From: an uncultured Rhodobacterales bacterium
GTDB taxonomy: Bacteria; Pseudomonadota; Alphaproteobacteria; Rhodobacterales; Rhodobacteraceae
Assembly (NCBI GenBank): GCA_903845215.1
Contig: CAIMWI010000020.1
Span: 57,362 to 121,361 of the forward strand
DNA length: 64,000 nt
Reading direction: 5' to 3'
Shown here piece after piece: positions 25,636-35,216 of this stretch (position 1 is the first letter of the stretch; each line of letters opens with the position of its first letter). The notes beneath the pieces were generated by a model. It searched no databases and was not told the origin of the DNA. It worked only from the letters and a program-made list of their open reading frames with translations. The position numbers and the translations under genes are program-made.

Positions 25636-27305
25636 CCGACAGGCTCGCCTAAACGGCGCACAAAATCGTATTTCAACAACCACATCAGCGCACGCTCAAC
25701 AACCATGATCGGGTCTTTGGTTTGCGCAGCAATGGCCTGAACCGTTTCATGACCGGACTGAACCGCCACATAAACGCCCGCAATCTGGCTTGGCTTGGTG
25801 AACATATGGGACAGGGCCGCGTAATTGCGTAGGGCCACCATCTCGGTCAGGTCCGGCTGCCCGCTGCGATCGGGGGCTGTAAAGCGATCGCTGCCCAAAC
25901 TGGCGACTTCAGACGGATACCCCGCAAAAAGGTAAGAGGGCGAGGGACCAACCGGCAAGGCAAATCCTGCGATGCTGTGCGCTTTGGCACTTGCTGCGGC
26001 CTTGCGCGCACTTTGTTCGCCCCAAAGCGCCTGCATCTGCGGGATCACCACCGACCAATCGTAGGTGCTTTGCACCCGCGCCAAAGCCCCCTGCCCCAAC
26101 CGCGCCCGCAAATCGGGGTTGCTGGCCAGCGCCAGAATTTTGGCCTTCATATCGCCCATATCCAATTCGGTCATGGCAGATACGGCCGCAGAATATTGGA
26201 TGAAACTATCAATCCCGCCATAAAGCCGCAGGCTTTCATTGGCCATATGTTGCGGCCCAAGCATGCGCGATTTGACCCGCAGGCCCGAATCTGCGCTAAC
26301 GGTATCTTTCAACCCATCCCAGTCCGAGGTCAAAACTGGTAGGCCCGCAGCCATCCCTTCCAGTGGCGCAAGGCCAAAGGTTTCCTGAATATTGTCAATC
26401 ATAAACAAAAATACATCGCCACCCGAGAGGGTCTTTTGCCGTTCCGCAGCCTCAGCACCGTCTAGCAGCAAAAATCCCACATCCGGCATAAGACGCGCAG
26501 CCCCGTTTTCAAACACGCCGCGCGCATAGGCCTGACGGAACTGACCGCACATGACGACATGCATTTTCACACCGGGCGGGAGTTCGGCCACGCAAGCCTG
26601 CATCGCGATGAAAACGGGGATAGGATCGAACTTTTCATGCGGGCTTAACCGCGCGATGGTGGAAAACACCACATCCGTCTCGGCCGCCTCCAACTGCGCA
26701 CGCAAAGCCGCCCGCGCGGCAGGATTGCGCGCAAAATCAGCCCGATGCACCCCTAATGGGATCACCGGAAACATCGGCCGCGCCGGTGGCTGCGTGCCAA
26801 ACCGCTGCCGGATATGCGCATCGATCAAATCCATCTGTGCCAGAACCGCGCCCTGCACCGCGCGCGAGGTGCAGATTACCGCATCCCATTCCATCACAGG
26901 CGCCATCCGCAGATCAAAAAACCCCTGCATGATCGCTTGGGTTGAAGTGGTATGGGTTAGCCCACACAGCGCCCAAGACCCCGAGCCGTAACTTGACCGC
27001 CGCCAAGCTTCAGACGCAATATTGGCGGCGGGGTAATAAACCACATCCACTGGCGCAATCTCTTGCGGGCGCAGCAAACCCGCCACCCGCATCCGTTGAC
27101 GAGGCCGCGCCTTTTCGTAAAACCGTCTGATTTCTTCAACCTCGCCCGCGGATTTGGTCAAAAAGACAAACTCGTCCACATCGGCGTGCTTCAAGAACCC
27201 GTTCAAAAAGCTTTCACCCGCAACACGGCGGCCATTTATACCCTTTTGATCAGGCCTGTAACCATCTGTGGCATAAAAGATCGCGGCATTTGCGTGGCGG
27301 GTCAT
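25620..27305 (-). CDS. Glycosyltransferase, GT-B fold (family 4-like)
   Basis: A 561-aa predicted retaining glycosyltransferase. The GT4 signature E-x7-E appears as ETFGLAPLEGMAAGLPVL, and the donor-binding strand is VVFSTIARLSPHEKFDP. The C-terminal 130 residues go beyond a standard GT-B fold and are unrecognised. The start at 27305 (MTRHANAAIF) fits the beginning of the fold; the frame is open upstream to 27434. It stands alone between the DnaJ-domain gene and cobS, interrupting an otherwise common bolA-DnaJ-cobS order, so it may be an insertion. The acceptor is unknown; an exported polysaccharide or protein glycan is possible. Confidence 0.8.
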   Translation of the reverse strand: MTRHANAAIFYATDGYRPDQKGINGRRVAGESFLNGFLKHADVDEFVFLTKSAGEVEEIRRFYEKARPRQRMRVAGLLRPQEIAPVDVVYYPAANIASEAWRRSSYGSGSWALCGLTHTTSTQAIMQGFFDLRMAPVMEWDAVICTSRAVQGAVLAQMDLIDAHIRQRFGTQPPARPMFPVIPLGVHRADFARNPAARAALRAQLEAAETDVVFSTIARLSPHEKFDPIPVFIAMQACVAELPPGVKMHVVMCGQFRQAYARGVFENGAARLMPDVGFLLLDGAEAAERQKTLSGGDVFLFMIDNIQETFGLAPLEGMAAGLPVLTSDWDGLKDTVSADSGLRVKSRMLGPQHMANESLRLYGGIDSFIQYSAAVSAMTELDMGDMKAKILALASNPDLRARLGQGALARVQSTYDWSVVIPQMQALWGEQSARKAAASAKAHSIAGFALPVGPSPSYLFAGYPSEVASLGSDRFTAPDRSGQPDLTEMVALRNYAALSHMFTKPSQIAGVYVAVQSGHETVQAIAAQTKDPIMVVERALMWLLKYDFVRRLGEPVGHSLK

Positions 27306-27466
27306 AGGGCTGATCCAATAGAACGGGCAAGAAAGGCGTTTGTGCGGTAACGAAGCCTTGTGCAGCTGTAAAGCTTTGAGTTGCCCCTGCCAAGAGCGCG
27401 TCAGGCTCTTGCAGGCCCGCGCCTTATCAGTCACACAGGGTGGGCAATCAAATTGGGCCGAAAACG

Positions 27467-28441
27467 ATGCTGGATACCGCTGTAAAACCCACCGAAGACA
27501 TCTCTGTGCGCGAGGTCTTTGGCATTGACACCGACATGAAGGTCAAGGGCTTTGCCGACCGCACCGACCGCGTGCCCGAGGTGGATCCGACCTATAAGTT
27601 CGACCCCGACACGACCTTGGCGATCTTGGCAGGCTTTGCCTATAACCGCCGCGTGATGATTCAAGGCTATCACGGCACGGGCAAATCAACCCATATCGAA
27701 CAGGTCGCCGCCCGCCTGAACTGGCCCTGCGTGCGCGTCAACCTTGACAGCCATATCAGCCGCATCGACCTGATCGGCAAAGACGCCATCAAACTGCGCG
27801 ACGGCAAACAGGTCACCGAATTTCACGAAGGCATCCTGCCTTGGGCGCTGCGCAACAATGTGGCGATTGTGTTTGACGAATATGACGCGGGACGGGCGGA
27901 TGTGATGTTCGTCATCCAGCGTGTGCTGGAACATGACGGCAAGCTGACCCTGTTGGATCAGAACGAGATCATCACCCCCAGCCCCTATTTCCGCCTGTTT
28001 GCCACGGCCAATACCGTGGGCTTGGGCGACACGACCGGCCTGTACCACGGCACCCAGCAGATCAACCAAGCCCAGATGGACCGCTGGTCGTTGGTGGCAA
28101 CGCTGAACTATCTAAGCCACGATGCCGAAGCAGCCATCGTTCTGGCCAAATCGCCGCATTACAACACCGACAAGGGCCGCAAGACGATCAACCAGATGGT
28201 CACTGTCGCCGACCTGACGCGCACAGCCTTTATGAACGGCGATCTGTCGACCGTGATGTCGCCACGCACCGTGCTGAACTGGGCGCAAAATGCCGAGATT
28301 TTCCGCAACGTGGGCTATGCCTTCCGCCTGTCCTTCCTGAACAAATGCGACGAACTGGAACGCCAGACGGTTGCTGAATTCTTCCAACGCTGCTTTGGCG
28401 AAGAATTGCCAGAAAGCGCTGTGTCTATGGCGATGAAATGA
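27467..28441 (+). CDS. cobS: Cobaltochelatase subunit CobS
   Basis: The AAA+ subunit of the aerobic cobaltochelatase (CobNST) that inserts cobalt into hydrogenobyrinate a,c-diamide. Walker A is GYHGTGKST and Walker B is [10 protein letters not shown]. The product is 324 aa from the ATG at 27467 ([14 protein letters not shown]), or 333 aa from a GTG at 27440. The next gene starts inside its stop codon (ATGA). cobT lies about 1.7 kb downstream rather than next to it. CobN is not in the window. Confidence 0.95.
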   Translation: MLDTAVKPTEDISVREVFGIDTDMKVKGFADRTDRVPEVDPTYKFDPDTTLAILAGFAYNRRVMIQGYHGTGKSTHIEQVAARLNWPCVRVNLDSHISRIDLIGKDAIKLRDGKQVTEFHEGILPWALRNNVAIVFDEYDAGRADVMFVIQRVLEHDGKLTLLDQNEIITPSPYFRLFATANTVGLGDTTGLYHGTQQINQAQMDRWSLVATLNYLSHDAEAAIVLAKSPHYNTDKGRKTINQMVTVADLTRTAFMNGDLSTVMSPRTVLNWAQNAEIFRNVGYAFRLSFLNKCDELERQTVAEFFQRCFGEELPESAVSMAMK

Positions 28442-28728
28442 TCCGCCACGCGGCGATCTTTCGCTTGATCCATCCGGCAGGCTCGGCTGAGGAGGCCAGT
28501 TTTCTTGCGGCCTTGGCCGAACTTGCCGCCATCCCCGGCGTGGGCGATTTTCAAATCGCCCGCGAAATCAGCCCCAAAAACGACTTCGCCTTTGCCGTAT
28601 CGATGACTTTCGTCGATGACGCCGCTTATGCAGCCTATAACATTCACCCCGACCATGTGGAATTTGTCGAAAAGCGCTGGATCCCTGAAGTGGCGCAGTT
28701 CATGGAACACGACACGGTTGCGCTTTAA
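28438..28728 (+). CDS. Dabb (stress-responsive alpha/beta barrel) domain protein
   Basis: A 96-aa ferredoxin-like dimeric alpha/beta barrel protein. The opening [15 protein letters not shown] and the ending [19 protein letters not shown] match the Dabb pattern, with the conserved histidine near the N-terminus and the HP-H motif. It is translationally coupled to cobS through ATGA. Family members include enzymes and small-molecule binders, and the link to cobalamin synthesis is positional only. Confidence 0.8.
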   Translation: MIRHAAIFRLIHPAGSAEEASFLAALAELAAIPGVGDFQIAREISPKNDFAFAVSMTFVDDAAYAAYNIHPDHVEFVEKRWIPEVAQFMEHDTVAL

Positions 28729-28739
28729 AAGCCTGCCCG

Positions 28740-28760
28740 TTCATCTTGGCCTAAATACTC
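28740..28760. repeat. M1 dispersed repeat, 66 bp upstream of the RAYT gene
   Basis: TTCATCTTGG then CCTAAATACTC, a well-preserved M1 copy. REP-associated transposases commonly lie beside their cognate repeats, so this copy is a candidate recognition element. Confidence 0.6.
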
Positions 28761-28825
28761 AAATCTTTCCACCGCGCGCTCTGGCGTCAATCTTTCCTTA
28801 ACCGTCCTAGAGCCAAACTGGCGGC

Positions 28826-29305
28826 ATGACCCAGCCGCAACGCCTTATCATCCACGGAGCGACCTATTTCTTCACCGTCAGGCTGGAGGATAAGGGCAGC
28901 CGCCTTTTGACCGACCATATCGAAAGCCTGCGCTACGCCTATGCCAAAGCAGTGCAGGAATTTCCCGCCACCTGCCACGCCATGGTGGTTCTGCCCGATC
29001 ACCTGCACGCGGTCTGGACAGAGCCTGAGGGCGGGGTTTGGTATGCCGAACGCTGGAGGCGGATCAAAACCCGCTTTGCCCAAGCCATCCCCAACCGCGA
29101 CACCCCGATCTGGCAGCGCCGCTTTCGCGAACATGCGATTCGCAGCCGCGATGATTTGAACCTCGCGATCGACCATTGCGCGCAAAATCCGGTGCGGCAC
29201 GGTTTGGTCAGCGCGGCAGAGTTGTGGCCCTATTCCAGCCATTCCAAAGGCCGATCTTGCGATCAGGTCCCACTGCCAAGGCAAAGCGCACTTTTAAGCG
29301 CTTGA
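28826..29305 (+). mobile_element. REP-associated tyrosine transposase (RAYT) gene, catalytic tyrosine apparently absent
   Basis: A 159-aa Y1-transposase-fold protein. The HUH metal-binding motif is visible as LPDHLHAVW. The downstream region RFREHAIRSRDDL..NPVRHGLVSAAELWPYSS is typical of alphaproteobacterial RAYTs. In relatives the segment before NPV reads D-Y-V-H-F, providing the nucleophilic tyrosine; here the same columns read D-H-C-A-Q, so tyrosine is replaced by histidine. Such a protein could not form the usual 5'-phosphotyrosine link. It is inserted between the cobS-Dabb pair and an FMN reductase gene. No terminal inverted repeats were identified. Confidence 0.8.
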
Positions 29306-29309
29306 AATA

Positions 29310-29346
29310 ACAACGAGGTCGCCGAAGCAGCCCCGTTGTGTGTCTT
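29310..29346 (+). terminator. Terminator after the RAYT gene
   Basis: ACAACGaGG and CCcCGTTGT form a stem with a 12-base loop, followed by a T-rich TGTGTCTTTT. It starts five bases after the stop codon. Confidence 0.6.
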
Positions 29347-29356
29347 TTGCCAGCGA

Positions 29357-29941
29357 TCAGCCCCGCGCAGTTTTCAGCGCATTGGCCCACCAGACCAGAT
29401 CATCCAAAGACGCCTTGGCCGAGGGCAGCAAATTCGCCTCTACATCCGCCATCTTGCCCGATCCGCCCATGCCGGGGTGAACCTTGAAAAAATCGCCCAT
29501 GCCCAGATGCACAGCGTTGCGGGTGGGGGCCATTTGCAGTTCCACCGCGATGGTGCGCAGATGTTCCAAAGCGCGGGTGCCGCCGGCCGCACCATAGGCG
29601 ATGGCCGTCATCGGCTTGCGATTCCAGTCGACATAGGCCTGATCCAGCGCGTTCTTGAGCGCACCGGTGATGGAGCGGTTGTATTCCGCCACCACGAAAA
29701 TATAGCCGTCAAATTCGGCGATCTTCTTCTGCCACGCCACAGCGCGCGCGTCGGAGGACGGCATCCACAGATTCGACGCCATTTCATCAAACAAGGGCAG
29801 GTCAAAGTCGCGCAGATCGACCAACTCTACTGTCATATCCTCGCGCTGTTGGGCTTGGGCCAGCATCCATTGGGCGGGAATATCGGCAAAACGGGTCTTG
29901 CGGGTCGAGCCGATGATAAGCGCTATTTTGGGTTTGGACAC
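29357..29941 (-). CDS. NADPH-dependent FMN reductase family protein
   Basis: A 194-aa flavodoxin-fold reductase. The FMN phosphate-binding loop is [18 protein letters not shown] and the typical Y-N-x-S element is [19 protein letters not shown], followed by YGAAGG. Members reduce FMN, azo dyes, quinones or chromate with NAD(P)H. It is divergent from cobT with about 195 bp between starts. It could supply reduced flavin, but no partner oxygenase is adjacent; the halogenase-like gene is 15 kb away. Confidence 0.88.
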   Translation of the reverse strand: MSKPKIALIIGSTRKTRFADIPAQWMLAQAQQREDMTVELVDLRDFDLPLFDEMASNLWMPSSDARAVAWQKKIAEFDGYIFVVAEYNRSITGALKNALDQAYVDWNRKPMTAIAYGAAGGTRALEHLRTIAVELQMAPTRNAVHLGMGDFFKVHPGMGGSGKMADVEANLLPSAKASLDDLVWWANALKTARG

Positions 29942-30136
29942 AGAAGGTTCCTTTGCTGCGATGGGGAAAGAAGATCAGCACTTTTACATAACGCTCGCCC
30001 TGCCGCACAATTCGGCACCATCGCGCCCCGAATGTGCGCCCCTGCACGAAATGCCAGCCTGAAAAAGTCAAAACCCGCAGCCCCCATCCACCTGCCCCAC
30101 CTTGCCCTTGCCCGCCCACAATGCCAGATTACAACG

Positions 30137-32002
30137 ATGAGCAAACCTCTCGACAACCCCGCTGATCCGTTCAAAAAGGCGCTCGCTGATGCGACGCGCA
30201 CGATGGCTGACGACCCTGAGATGACGGTGACCTATTCCGTCGATCCGTCGACCATGAACAAAGAAGGCGTGCGCCTGCCGCAAGTGTCGCGCCGCATGAC
30301 CAAGGACGAGGTTTTGTTGGCCCGTGGCACGGCGGATGCCTTCGCGCTGAAACGCAAATACCACAACGAGGCGACAGCAGCCAAATACGCCCCGACCGGT
30401 GCTTTGGCGCGTGAAATCTATGACGCGATGGAAACCGCACGCTGCGAGGCCGTGGGCGCCCGCGCCATGCCCGGCACCGCCACCAACATCGATGCCAAAA
30501 TCGGGCATGAGGCCGACCGCAAAGGCTATTCGCAAATCGCCGCAGCGTCCGAGGCACCTTTGCCGGTGGCCGCAGGCTATTTGGTGCGCCATCTGGCAAC
30601 AGGCCGCGACCTGCCCAAGGGTGCGCAGCACGTCATGAACCTGTGGCGCGGCTTTATCGAAGAGCAAGCCGCAGGCACTTTAAGCAATCTTGACGAGGTT
30701 CTGGCCGACCAACAGGGCTTTGCGCGTCTGGCCCGCAAGGTGATCGCAGATCTGGGTTACGGCGACCAGTTGGGCGACGATCCCGATCAAAACGACAATC
30801 AAGACGACACAGGCGAAGAAGACCGCGACGACGCGCCCGAAGAAACCGGATCCGAACAGCAAGACAGCGAAGAGTCAGACGCCTCGCCCGAGCAATCGCA
30901 AGAAGAAGAGCCTGACGAATCGCAAGCCGAAGTCACGATGGAAGAAACCTCAGACCTTGACCAAGGCGAAGAGGCCGAGCTTCCCGATGGCGAGGCCCCG
31001 CTGGAACCGCCGCCCCCTGCCCCGCATTCTGCAGCCGATCCGCTGTATTCCGCCTATACCACGGAATTTGATGAAGAAATCAAAGCCGAGGAATTGGCAG
31101 AACCCGCCGAACTGGAACGCCTGCGCGCCTATCTGGATCAGCAGTTGGAACCGCTGAAAGGCGCTGTCTCGCGCCTTGCCAACAAGCTGCAACGCCGCTT
31201 GCAGGCCCAGCAGAACCGCTCGTGGCTGTTTGATCTGGAAGAAGGCACGCTGGATGCGGGCCGTTTGGCGCGGGTTGTGGCCAACCCCACAACGCCCTTG
31301 TCGTTCAAACAGGAAAAAGACACCGAATTCCGCGACACCTGCGTGACGATGCTTTTGGACAATTCAGGTTCGATGCGGGGTCGTCCGATCTCGATTGCGG
31401 CGATTTGTGCGGATGTGCTGGCGCGCACGTTAGAACGCTGCTCGGTCAAGGTCGAGATTTTGGGCTTTACCACACGGGCGTGGAAAGGCGGGCAAAGCCG
31501 CGAGAAATGGCTGGCGGCCGGCCGCCCCCCCGGCCCCGGCCGTCTGAACGACCTGCGCCATATCATCTACAAAAACGCCGATGCGCCGTGGCGGCGGGTG
31601 CGGCCCAATTTGGGGCTGATGATGAAAGAGGGCCTGTTGAAAGAAAACATCGACGGCGAGGCGCTGGAATGGGCGCACCGCCGCATGCTGGCGCGGCCTG
31701 AAGCGCGCAAGATTTTGATGGTGATCTCGGACGGTGCGCCGGTGGATGATTCCAGCCTGTCGGTCAACCCTGCAAATTTCTTGGAAAAACACCTGCGCGA
31801 CGTGATCAGCATGGTCGAGCGGCGCAAGGCGGTGGAACTGATCGCCATTGGCATCGGCCATGATGTGACGCGCTATTATCAGCGTGCGGTGACCATCACC
31901 GATGCCGAACAATTGGCCGGTGCGATGACGGAACAATTGGCAGGCCTGTTCGAGGTGGACGCGAAAAAACGTGCGCGCACTTTTGGGCGCAAAGTGGCCT
32001 AA
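30137..32002 (+). CDS. cobT: Cobaltochelatase subunit CobT
   Basis: The large AAA+-associated subunit of the aerobic cobaltochelatase, 621 aa. A strongly acidic low-complexity linker, rich in D, E and Q (about residues 215-300), separates the N-terminal domain from the C-terminal von Willebrand A domain. The latter has the MIDAS motif [10 protein letters not shown] and [13 protein letters not shown]. The start at 30137 ([12 protein letters not shown]) is typical; the open frame extending back to 29336 is antisense to the FMN reductase gene. It works with CobS and CobN, the latter not present here. Confidence 0.95.
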   Translation: MSKPLDNPADPFKKALADATRTMADDPEMTVTYSVDPSTMNKEGVRLPQVSRRMTKDEVLLARGTADAFALKRKYHNEATAAKYAPTGALAREIYDAMETARCEAVGARAMPGTATNIDAKIGHEADRKGYSQIAAASEAPLPVAAGYLVRHLATGRDLPKGAQHVMNLWRGFIEEQAAGTLSNLDEVLADQQGFARLARKVIADLGYGDQLGDDPDQNDNQDDTGEEDRDDAPEETGSEQQDSEESDASPEQSQEEEPDESQAEVTMEETSDLDQGEEAELPDGEAPLEPPPPAPHSAADPLYSAYTTEFDEEIKAEELAEPAELERLRAYLDQQLEPLKGAVSRLANKLQRRLQAQQNRSWLFDLEEGTLDAGRLARVVANPTTPLSFKQEKDTEFRDTCVTMLLDNSGSMRGRPISIAAICADVLARTLERCSVKVEILGFTTRAWKGGQSREKWLAAGRPPGPGRLNDLRHIIYKNADAPWRRVRPNLGLMMKEGLLKENIDGEALEWAHRRMLARPEARKILMVISDGAPVDDSSLSVNPANFLEKHLRDVISMVERRKAVELIAIGIGHDVTRYYQRAVTITDAEQLAGAMTEQLAGLFEVDAKKRARTFGRKVA

Positions 32003-32008
32003 GACCGC

Positions 32009-32069
32009 GATTTTTCTGCGAAAAATCGGCGTTGCAACGGGTGGATAGATGATTTTTCGCAGAAAAATC
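32009..32069. repeat. Pair of opposed GATTTTTC-N3-GAAAAATC palindromes between cobT and pepP
   Basis: GATTTTTCTGCGAAAAATC (32009-32027) and its exact reverse complement GATTTTTCGCAGAAAAATC (32051-32069) occupy most of the 83-bp gap. Each can fold alone, or both together as a 19-bp stem with a 23-base loop. They could end cobT mRNA or regulate pepP; the second copy is 7 bp before the GGAGG of pepP. Confidence 0.7.
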
Positions 32070-32085
32070 GTGCGGAGGCAGAACG

Positions 32086-33870
32086 ATGTTTCAAACCTTT
32101 GATAGCCCGGCCTCTCCCGCCCAAGGGCCCGCACGTTTGGCCCTTTTGCGGGCACAGTTGGCCGCGCAGGGGCTGCAGGGCTATCTGATCCCTCGCGCTG
32201 ATGCGCATCAAGGCGAATATGTGGCGGCGCGCGATGATCGTTTGCAATGGGTGACAGGCTTTACCGGATCAGCGGGATTTTGCATTGTTTTGCCAAAGGT
32301 TGCGGGCGTTTTTATTGACGGGCGCTACCGCACGCAGGTGAAATTGCAGGTCGATCTTGCCCATTTCACCCCCATGCCTTGGCCCGAAACGAAGCCGGGT
32401 CCGTGGATCTTGGAAAACCTGACCACGGGTGCTATTGGTTTTGACCCCTGGCTGCACACCGCCGAAGAAATTGAAAAGATTCAATCTGATCTGCGCGGGT
32501 CGGGTGTGACCTTGCGGGCAACGGAAAATTTGGTGGATGCGATCTGGCCAGATCAACCCGCAGCGCCACAGGGTAAAGTCTTTGCGCATTCGGACGCGCT
32601 GGCAGGCGAAACGGCCGCAGCCAAACGCGCTAGGCTAGCCGCCGGCTTGCACGTCGCGGGTCAAAAGGCGGCGGTTTTGACATTGCCCGACTCGATCTGC
32701 TGGCTGTTGAATATTCGTGGTGCCGATGTGCCAAAGAACCCCGTGGTGCAAGCTTTCGCCATTCTATCTAGCGCTGGGACTGTGGATGTGTTCATTGATC
32801 CCGCCAAGGTGGACAGCGCCGTGATCGGGCATCTGGGATCAGGCGTGCATCTGCACGACACAGGGGCATTCATCCCTGCGCTTAAGGCGCTAAAAGGTCC
32901 GGTGCGGGTTGATAAGGCGACGGCTCCTCTGGCGGTGTCACAGGTGATGGACCAAGTCGTTTGGGGCGACGATCCCTGCCGCTTGCCCAAGGCCTGCAAG
33001 AACGAAGGTGAAATCACCGGAATGCGCGCGGCCCATCTGCGCGACGGCGCGGCGATGGTAGAATTTTTGGCTTGGCTTGATGCGCAGACCCTGACGGGCG
33101 GTTTGACAGAAATTGCCGTGGTGAAGGCGCTGGAAGGGTTCAGGCGCGCCACCAATGTCTTGCACGACATTTCTTTCGACACAATCTGTGGTTCTGGGCC
33201 CAACGGGGCCATCATGCATTACCGCGTGACCGAAGACAGCAACCGCGCCGTCGGGCAGAACGAACTGCTTTTGGTTGATTCGGGCGCGCAATACCGCGAC
33301 GGCACCACCGACATCACCCGCACCATCGCCGTGGGCGACCCCGGGCCAGAGGCCCGCGCCTGCTATACCCGCGTTCTGCAAGGCGTGATCGCCATTAGCC
33401 GGGCCCGTTGGCCGCGCGGGTTAGCCGGGCGCGACCTTGACCCCCTTGCGCGGCAAGCGTTGTGGATGGCGGGTCAAGATTTCAACCATGGCACAGGCCA
33501 CGGTGTGGGGGCCTTTTTGTCGGTGCACGAAGGCCCGCAACGCCTAAGCCGCATCAGCGAAGTGCCGCTAGAGCCGGGGATGATCTTGTCAAACGAGCCA
33601 GGCTATTACCGCGAAGGGGCTTTTGGCATTCGCCTTGAAAATCTGATCGTGGTCAAAGTGGCTGACCCTATGGGCGATCTTCGCGATCAGCTTTCCTTTG
33701 AAACCTTAACCTTTGTCCCCTTCGATCGCCGATTGATCGACACCACCCAACTGTCGGCCGCAGAGCGCGCTTGGCTGAACGACTACCACGCCCAAGTGCT
33801 GGCACTTCTTGCGACGCGGCTGTCAGACTTTGCCCGATCATGGGCCCAACAGGCCTGCGCGGCCTTGTAA
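32086..33870 (+). CDS. pepP: Aminopeptidase P family (Xaa-Pro aminopeptidase, M24B)
   Basis: A 594-aa metallopeptidase removing N-terminal residues before proline. Two creatinase-like N-terminal domains precede the pita-bread catalytic domain. Metal ligands appear in LLLVDSGAQYRDGTTDITRT (D,D), GTGHGVGAFLSVHEGPQ (H), and ILSNEPGYYREGAFGIRLEN (E,E), written here as partial motifs. The three-domain, near-600-aa form is the one shared with eukaryotic XPNPEP1 and common in Alphaproteobacteria. A GGAGG precedes the ATG. The small DUF427 gene follows after one base. Confidence 0.93.
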   Translation: MFQTFDSPASPAQGPARLALLRAQLAAQGLQGYLIPRADAHQGEYVAARDDRLQWVTGFTGSAGFCIVLPKVAGVFIDGRYRTQVKLQVDLAHFTPMPWPETKPGPWILENLTTGAIGFDPWLHTAEEIEKIQSDLRGSGVTLRATENLVDAIWPDQPAAPQGKVFAHSDALAGETAAAKRARLAAGLHVAGQKAAVLTLPDSICWLLNIRGADVPKNPVVQAFAILSSAGTVDVFIDPAKVDSAVIGHLGSGVHLHDTGAFIPALKALKGPVRVDKATAPLAVSQVMDQVVWGDDPCRLPKACKNEGEITGMRAAHLRDGAAMVEFLAWLDAQTLTGGLTEIAVVKALEGFRRATNVLHDISFDTICGSGPNGAIMHYRVTEDSNRAVGQNELLLVDSGAQYRDGTTDITRTIAVGDPGPEARACYTRVLQGVIAISRARWPRGLAGRDLDPLARQALWMAGQDFNHGTGHGVGAFLSVHEGPQRLSRISEVPLEPGMILSNEPGYYREGAFGIRLENLIVVKVADPMGDLRDQLSFETLTFVPFDRRLIDTTQLSAAERAWLNDYHAQVLALLATRLSDFARSWAQQACAAL

Positions 33871-33871
33871 A

Positions 33872-34198
33872 ATGGAACAGGCACTTCATATCAGCCCAGC
33901 CAAGGCTCGCTATCGATTGCGTTTTCATGACGTGATTTTGGGCGAAACGAACCAAGCTATTTGGGTGAAAGAAGGCGGCCATCCAAGCCGTCTGTATGTC
34001 CCCCGCGCCGATGTTGCGATGAACCTGTTGACCCAATCATCGCGCACATCGCATTGCCCGTTGAAAGGAGAGGCGCGTTATTACTCGGTCGGTGCAGCGC
34101 ACAACGTGATCTGGTCCTATGAAACCCCCAAAAGTGCCGCTTTGGCCATTGCGGGTTATCTGGCATTTTATCCAGAAATCACAGTGGAACAACTTTAG
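33872..34198 (+). CDS. DUF427 domain protein
   Basis: A 108-aa single-domain DUF427 protein. The fold signature shows LYVPRADVAMNLL, TSHCPLKGEARYYSV and IWSYETPKSAALAIAGYLAFYP. The conserved CPLKG-x-A-x-YY block is intact. The start directly follows the pepP stop (33868-33870), so it is likely co-transcribed. The biochemical role is unknown. Confidence 0.85.
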   Translation: MEQALHISPAKARYRLRFHDVILGETNQAIWVKEGGHPSRLYVPRADVAMNLLTQSSRTSHCPLKGEARYYSVGAAHNVIWSYETPKSAALAIAGYLAFYPEITVEQL

Positions 34199-34210
34199 AC
34201 CAATACGGCA

Positions 34211-34618
34211 CTAGCTTTCTGCCGCCACTTTGCGAATACGTTCCACCATCGCGCGCACCCCGTTCGACCTTTGTGCCGAGAGGTGATCGTTCAACCCCAA
34301 ACGCCCCAATTCGGCCACGGCATCAACCTGCGCCACCGCAGCCACAGCCAAGCCAGAATACAGCGCGTGCAGCACGGCGATCAAGCCGCGCACGATCAGG
34401 GCATCGCTATCCCCCTCAAAGTCAAAGAGCCCGTTTTTCACGACGGGGCGCAGCCAAACTTGGCTGGCGCATCCTTGCACCTTAAGGGCGGGCACTTTGA
34501 AACTGTCGTCCAGCGGCGCCATCGCCTTGCCCAGATCGATGACGTGGCGATAGCGTTCTTCCCAATCATCGAGGAATTCGAAAGTATCGGCTAAATCTTC
34601 AAAGGCTTGTGTGGCCAT
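34211..34618 (-). CDS. sufE: SufE family sulfur acceptor protein
   Basis: A 135-aa protein that accepts persulfide from the SufS cysteine desulfurase and passes it to the SUF scaffold. The acceptor Cys50 is in KVQGCASQVWL, followed by the conserved RGLIAVLHALYSG. GGAGAG stands four bases before the ATG. It is a lone gene, convergent with the DUF427 gene; no other suf genes are nearby. Confidence 0.93.
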   Translation of the reverse strand: MATQAFEDLADTFEFLDDWEERYRHVIDLGKAMAPLDDSFKVPALKVQGCASQVWLRPVVKNGLFDFEGDSDALIVRGLIAVLHALYSGLAVAAVAQVDAVAELGRLGLNDHLSAQRSNGVRAMVERIRKVAAES

Positions 34619-34738
34619 GTCACTCTCCTATGGGGCAGACCTAGCCCTGCCATGGCAGAAGGTAAAGGCCACCTGCCACGCGGGGGGATTTTCAAAGCTT
34701 GGCTATTGCGTTACCCAAGAGACAAATGGGGGGCCGAT

Positions 34739-35185
34739 ATGAAACGCGCGCTGATCTTGATGACCGTTTTGGGGCTAACACTTGGCGGCTGCGGGAAAAC
34801 CAATTTGAACCCACTGAAGTGGCTAAGCAAATCCCGCAAAGATGCCCAGGTTGAAGTTTACGCGGCACCGGTTGATCCGCGTGGTTTGATTGCCACAGTG
34901 GTGACCCTAGAGATTGAACCCCTTCGCTCGGGCGTGCTGGTGCGCGCCACAGGTTTGCCACCGACCCAAGGGTTTTGGGATGCAGCCCTTGTGCCCCTGC
35001 CAAACGATGGGTCGGACCATTTGGTCTTTGAATTTCGCATCTTCCCGCCCTCTGTCCCTGCCGCCGATGGCACGCAGGTTTCACGAGAGATTACAGCTGC
35101 GGCATCTGTGACCACGTTCGATCTTTCAGGCATCACCGTGATCGAGGTGCGGGGCGCCCAAAACGCCATGCGCGCGCAACCTTAA
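34739..35185 (+). CDS. Predicted lipoprotein of unknown function
   Basis: A 148-aa secreted lipoprotein. A signal peptide with lipobox L-G-G-C (cysteine 18 in MKRALILMTVLGLTLGGC) indicates lipid attachment. The mature part is beta-rich and contains VRATGLPPTQGFWDAALVPL, a pattern seen in Rhodobacterales proteins without assigned function. The ATG at 34739 is chosen because the lipobox needs it; the frame is open to 34607 and overlaps sufE. It converges on nusB, about 30 bp away. Confidence 0.8.
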   Translation: MKRALILMTVLGLTLGGCGKTNLNPLKWLSKSRKDAQVEVYAAPVDPRGLIATVVTLEIEPLRSGVLVRATGLPPTQGFWDAALVPLPNDGSDHLVFEFRIFPPSVPAADGTQVSREITAAASVTTFDLSGITVIEVRGAQNAMRAQP

Positions 35186-35216
35186 ATAACGCACGCAAGC
35201 CTTTGGAAAAGCGTGA

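Noticed and set aside
29336..30136. 267-codon N-terminal extension of cobT
   Set aside because: It is antisense to the FMN reductase gene and does not resemble CobT; the family start at 30137 is clear.
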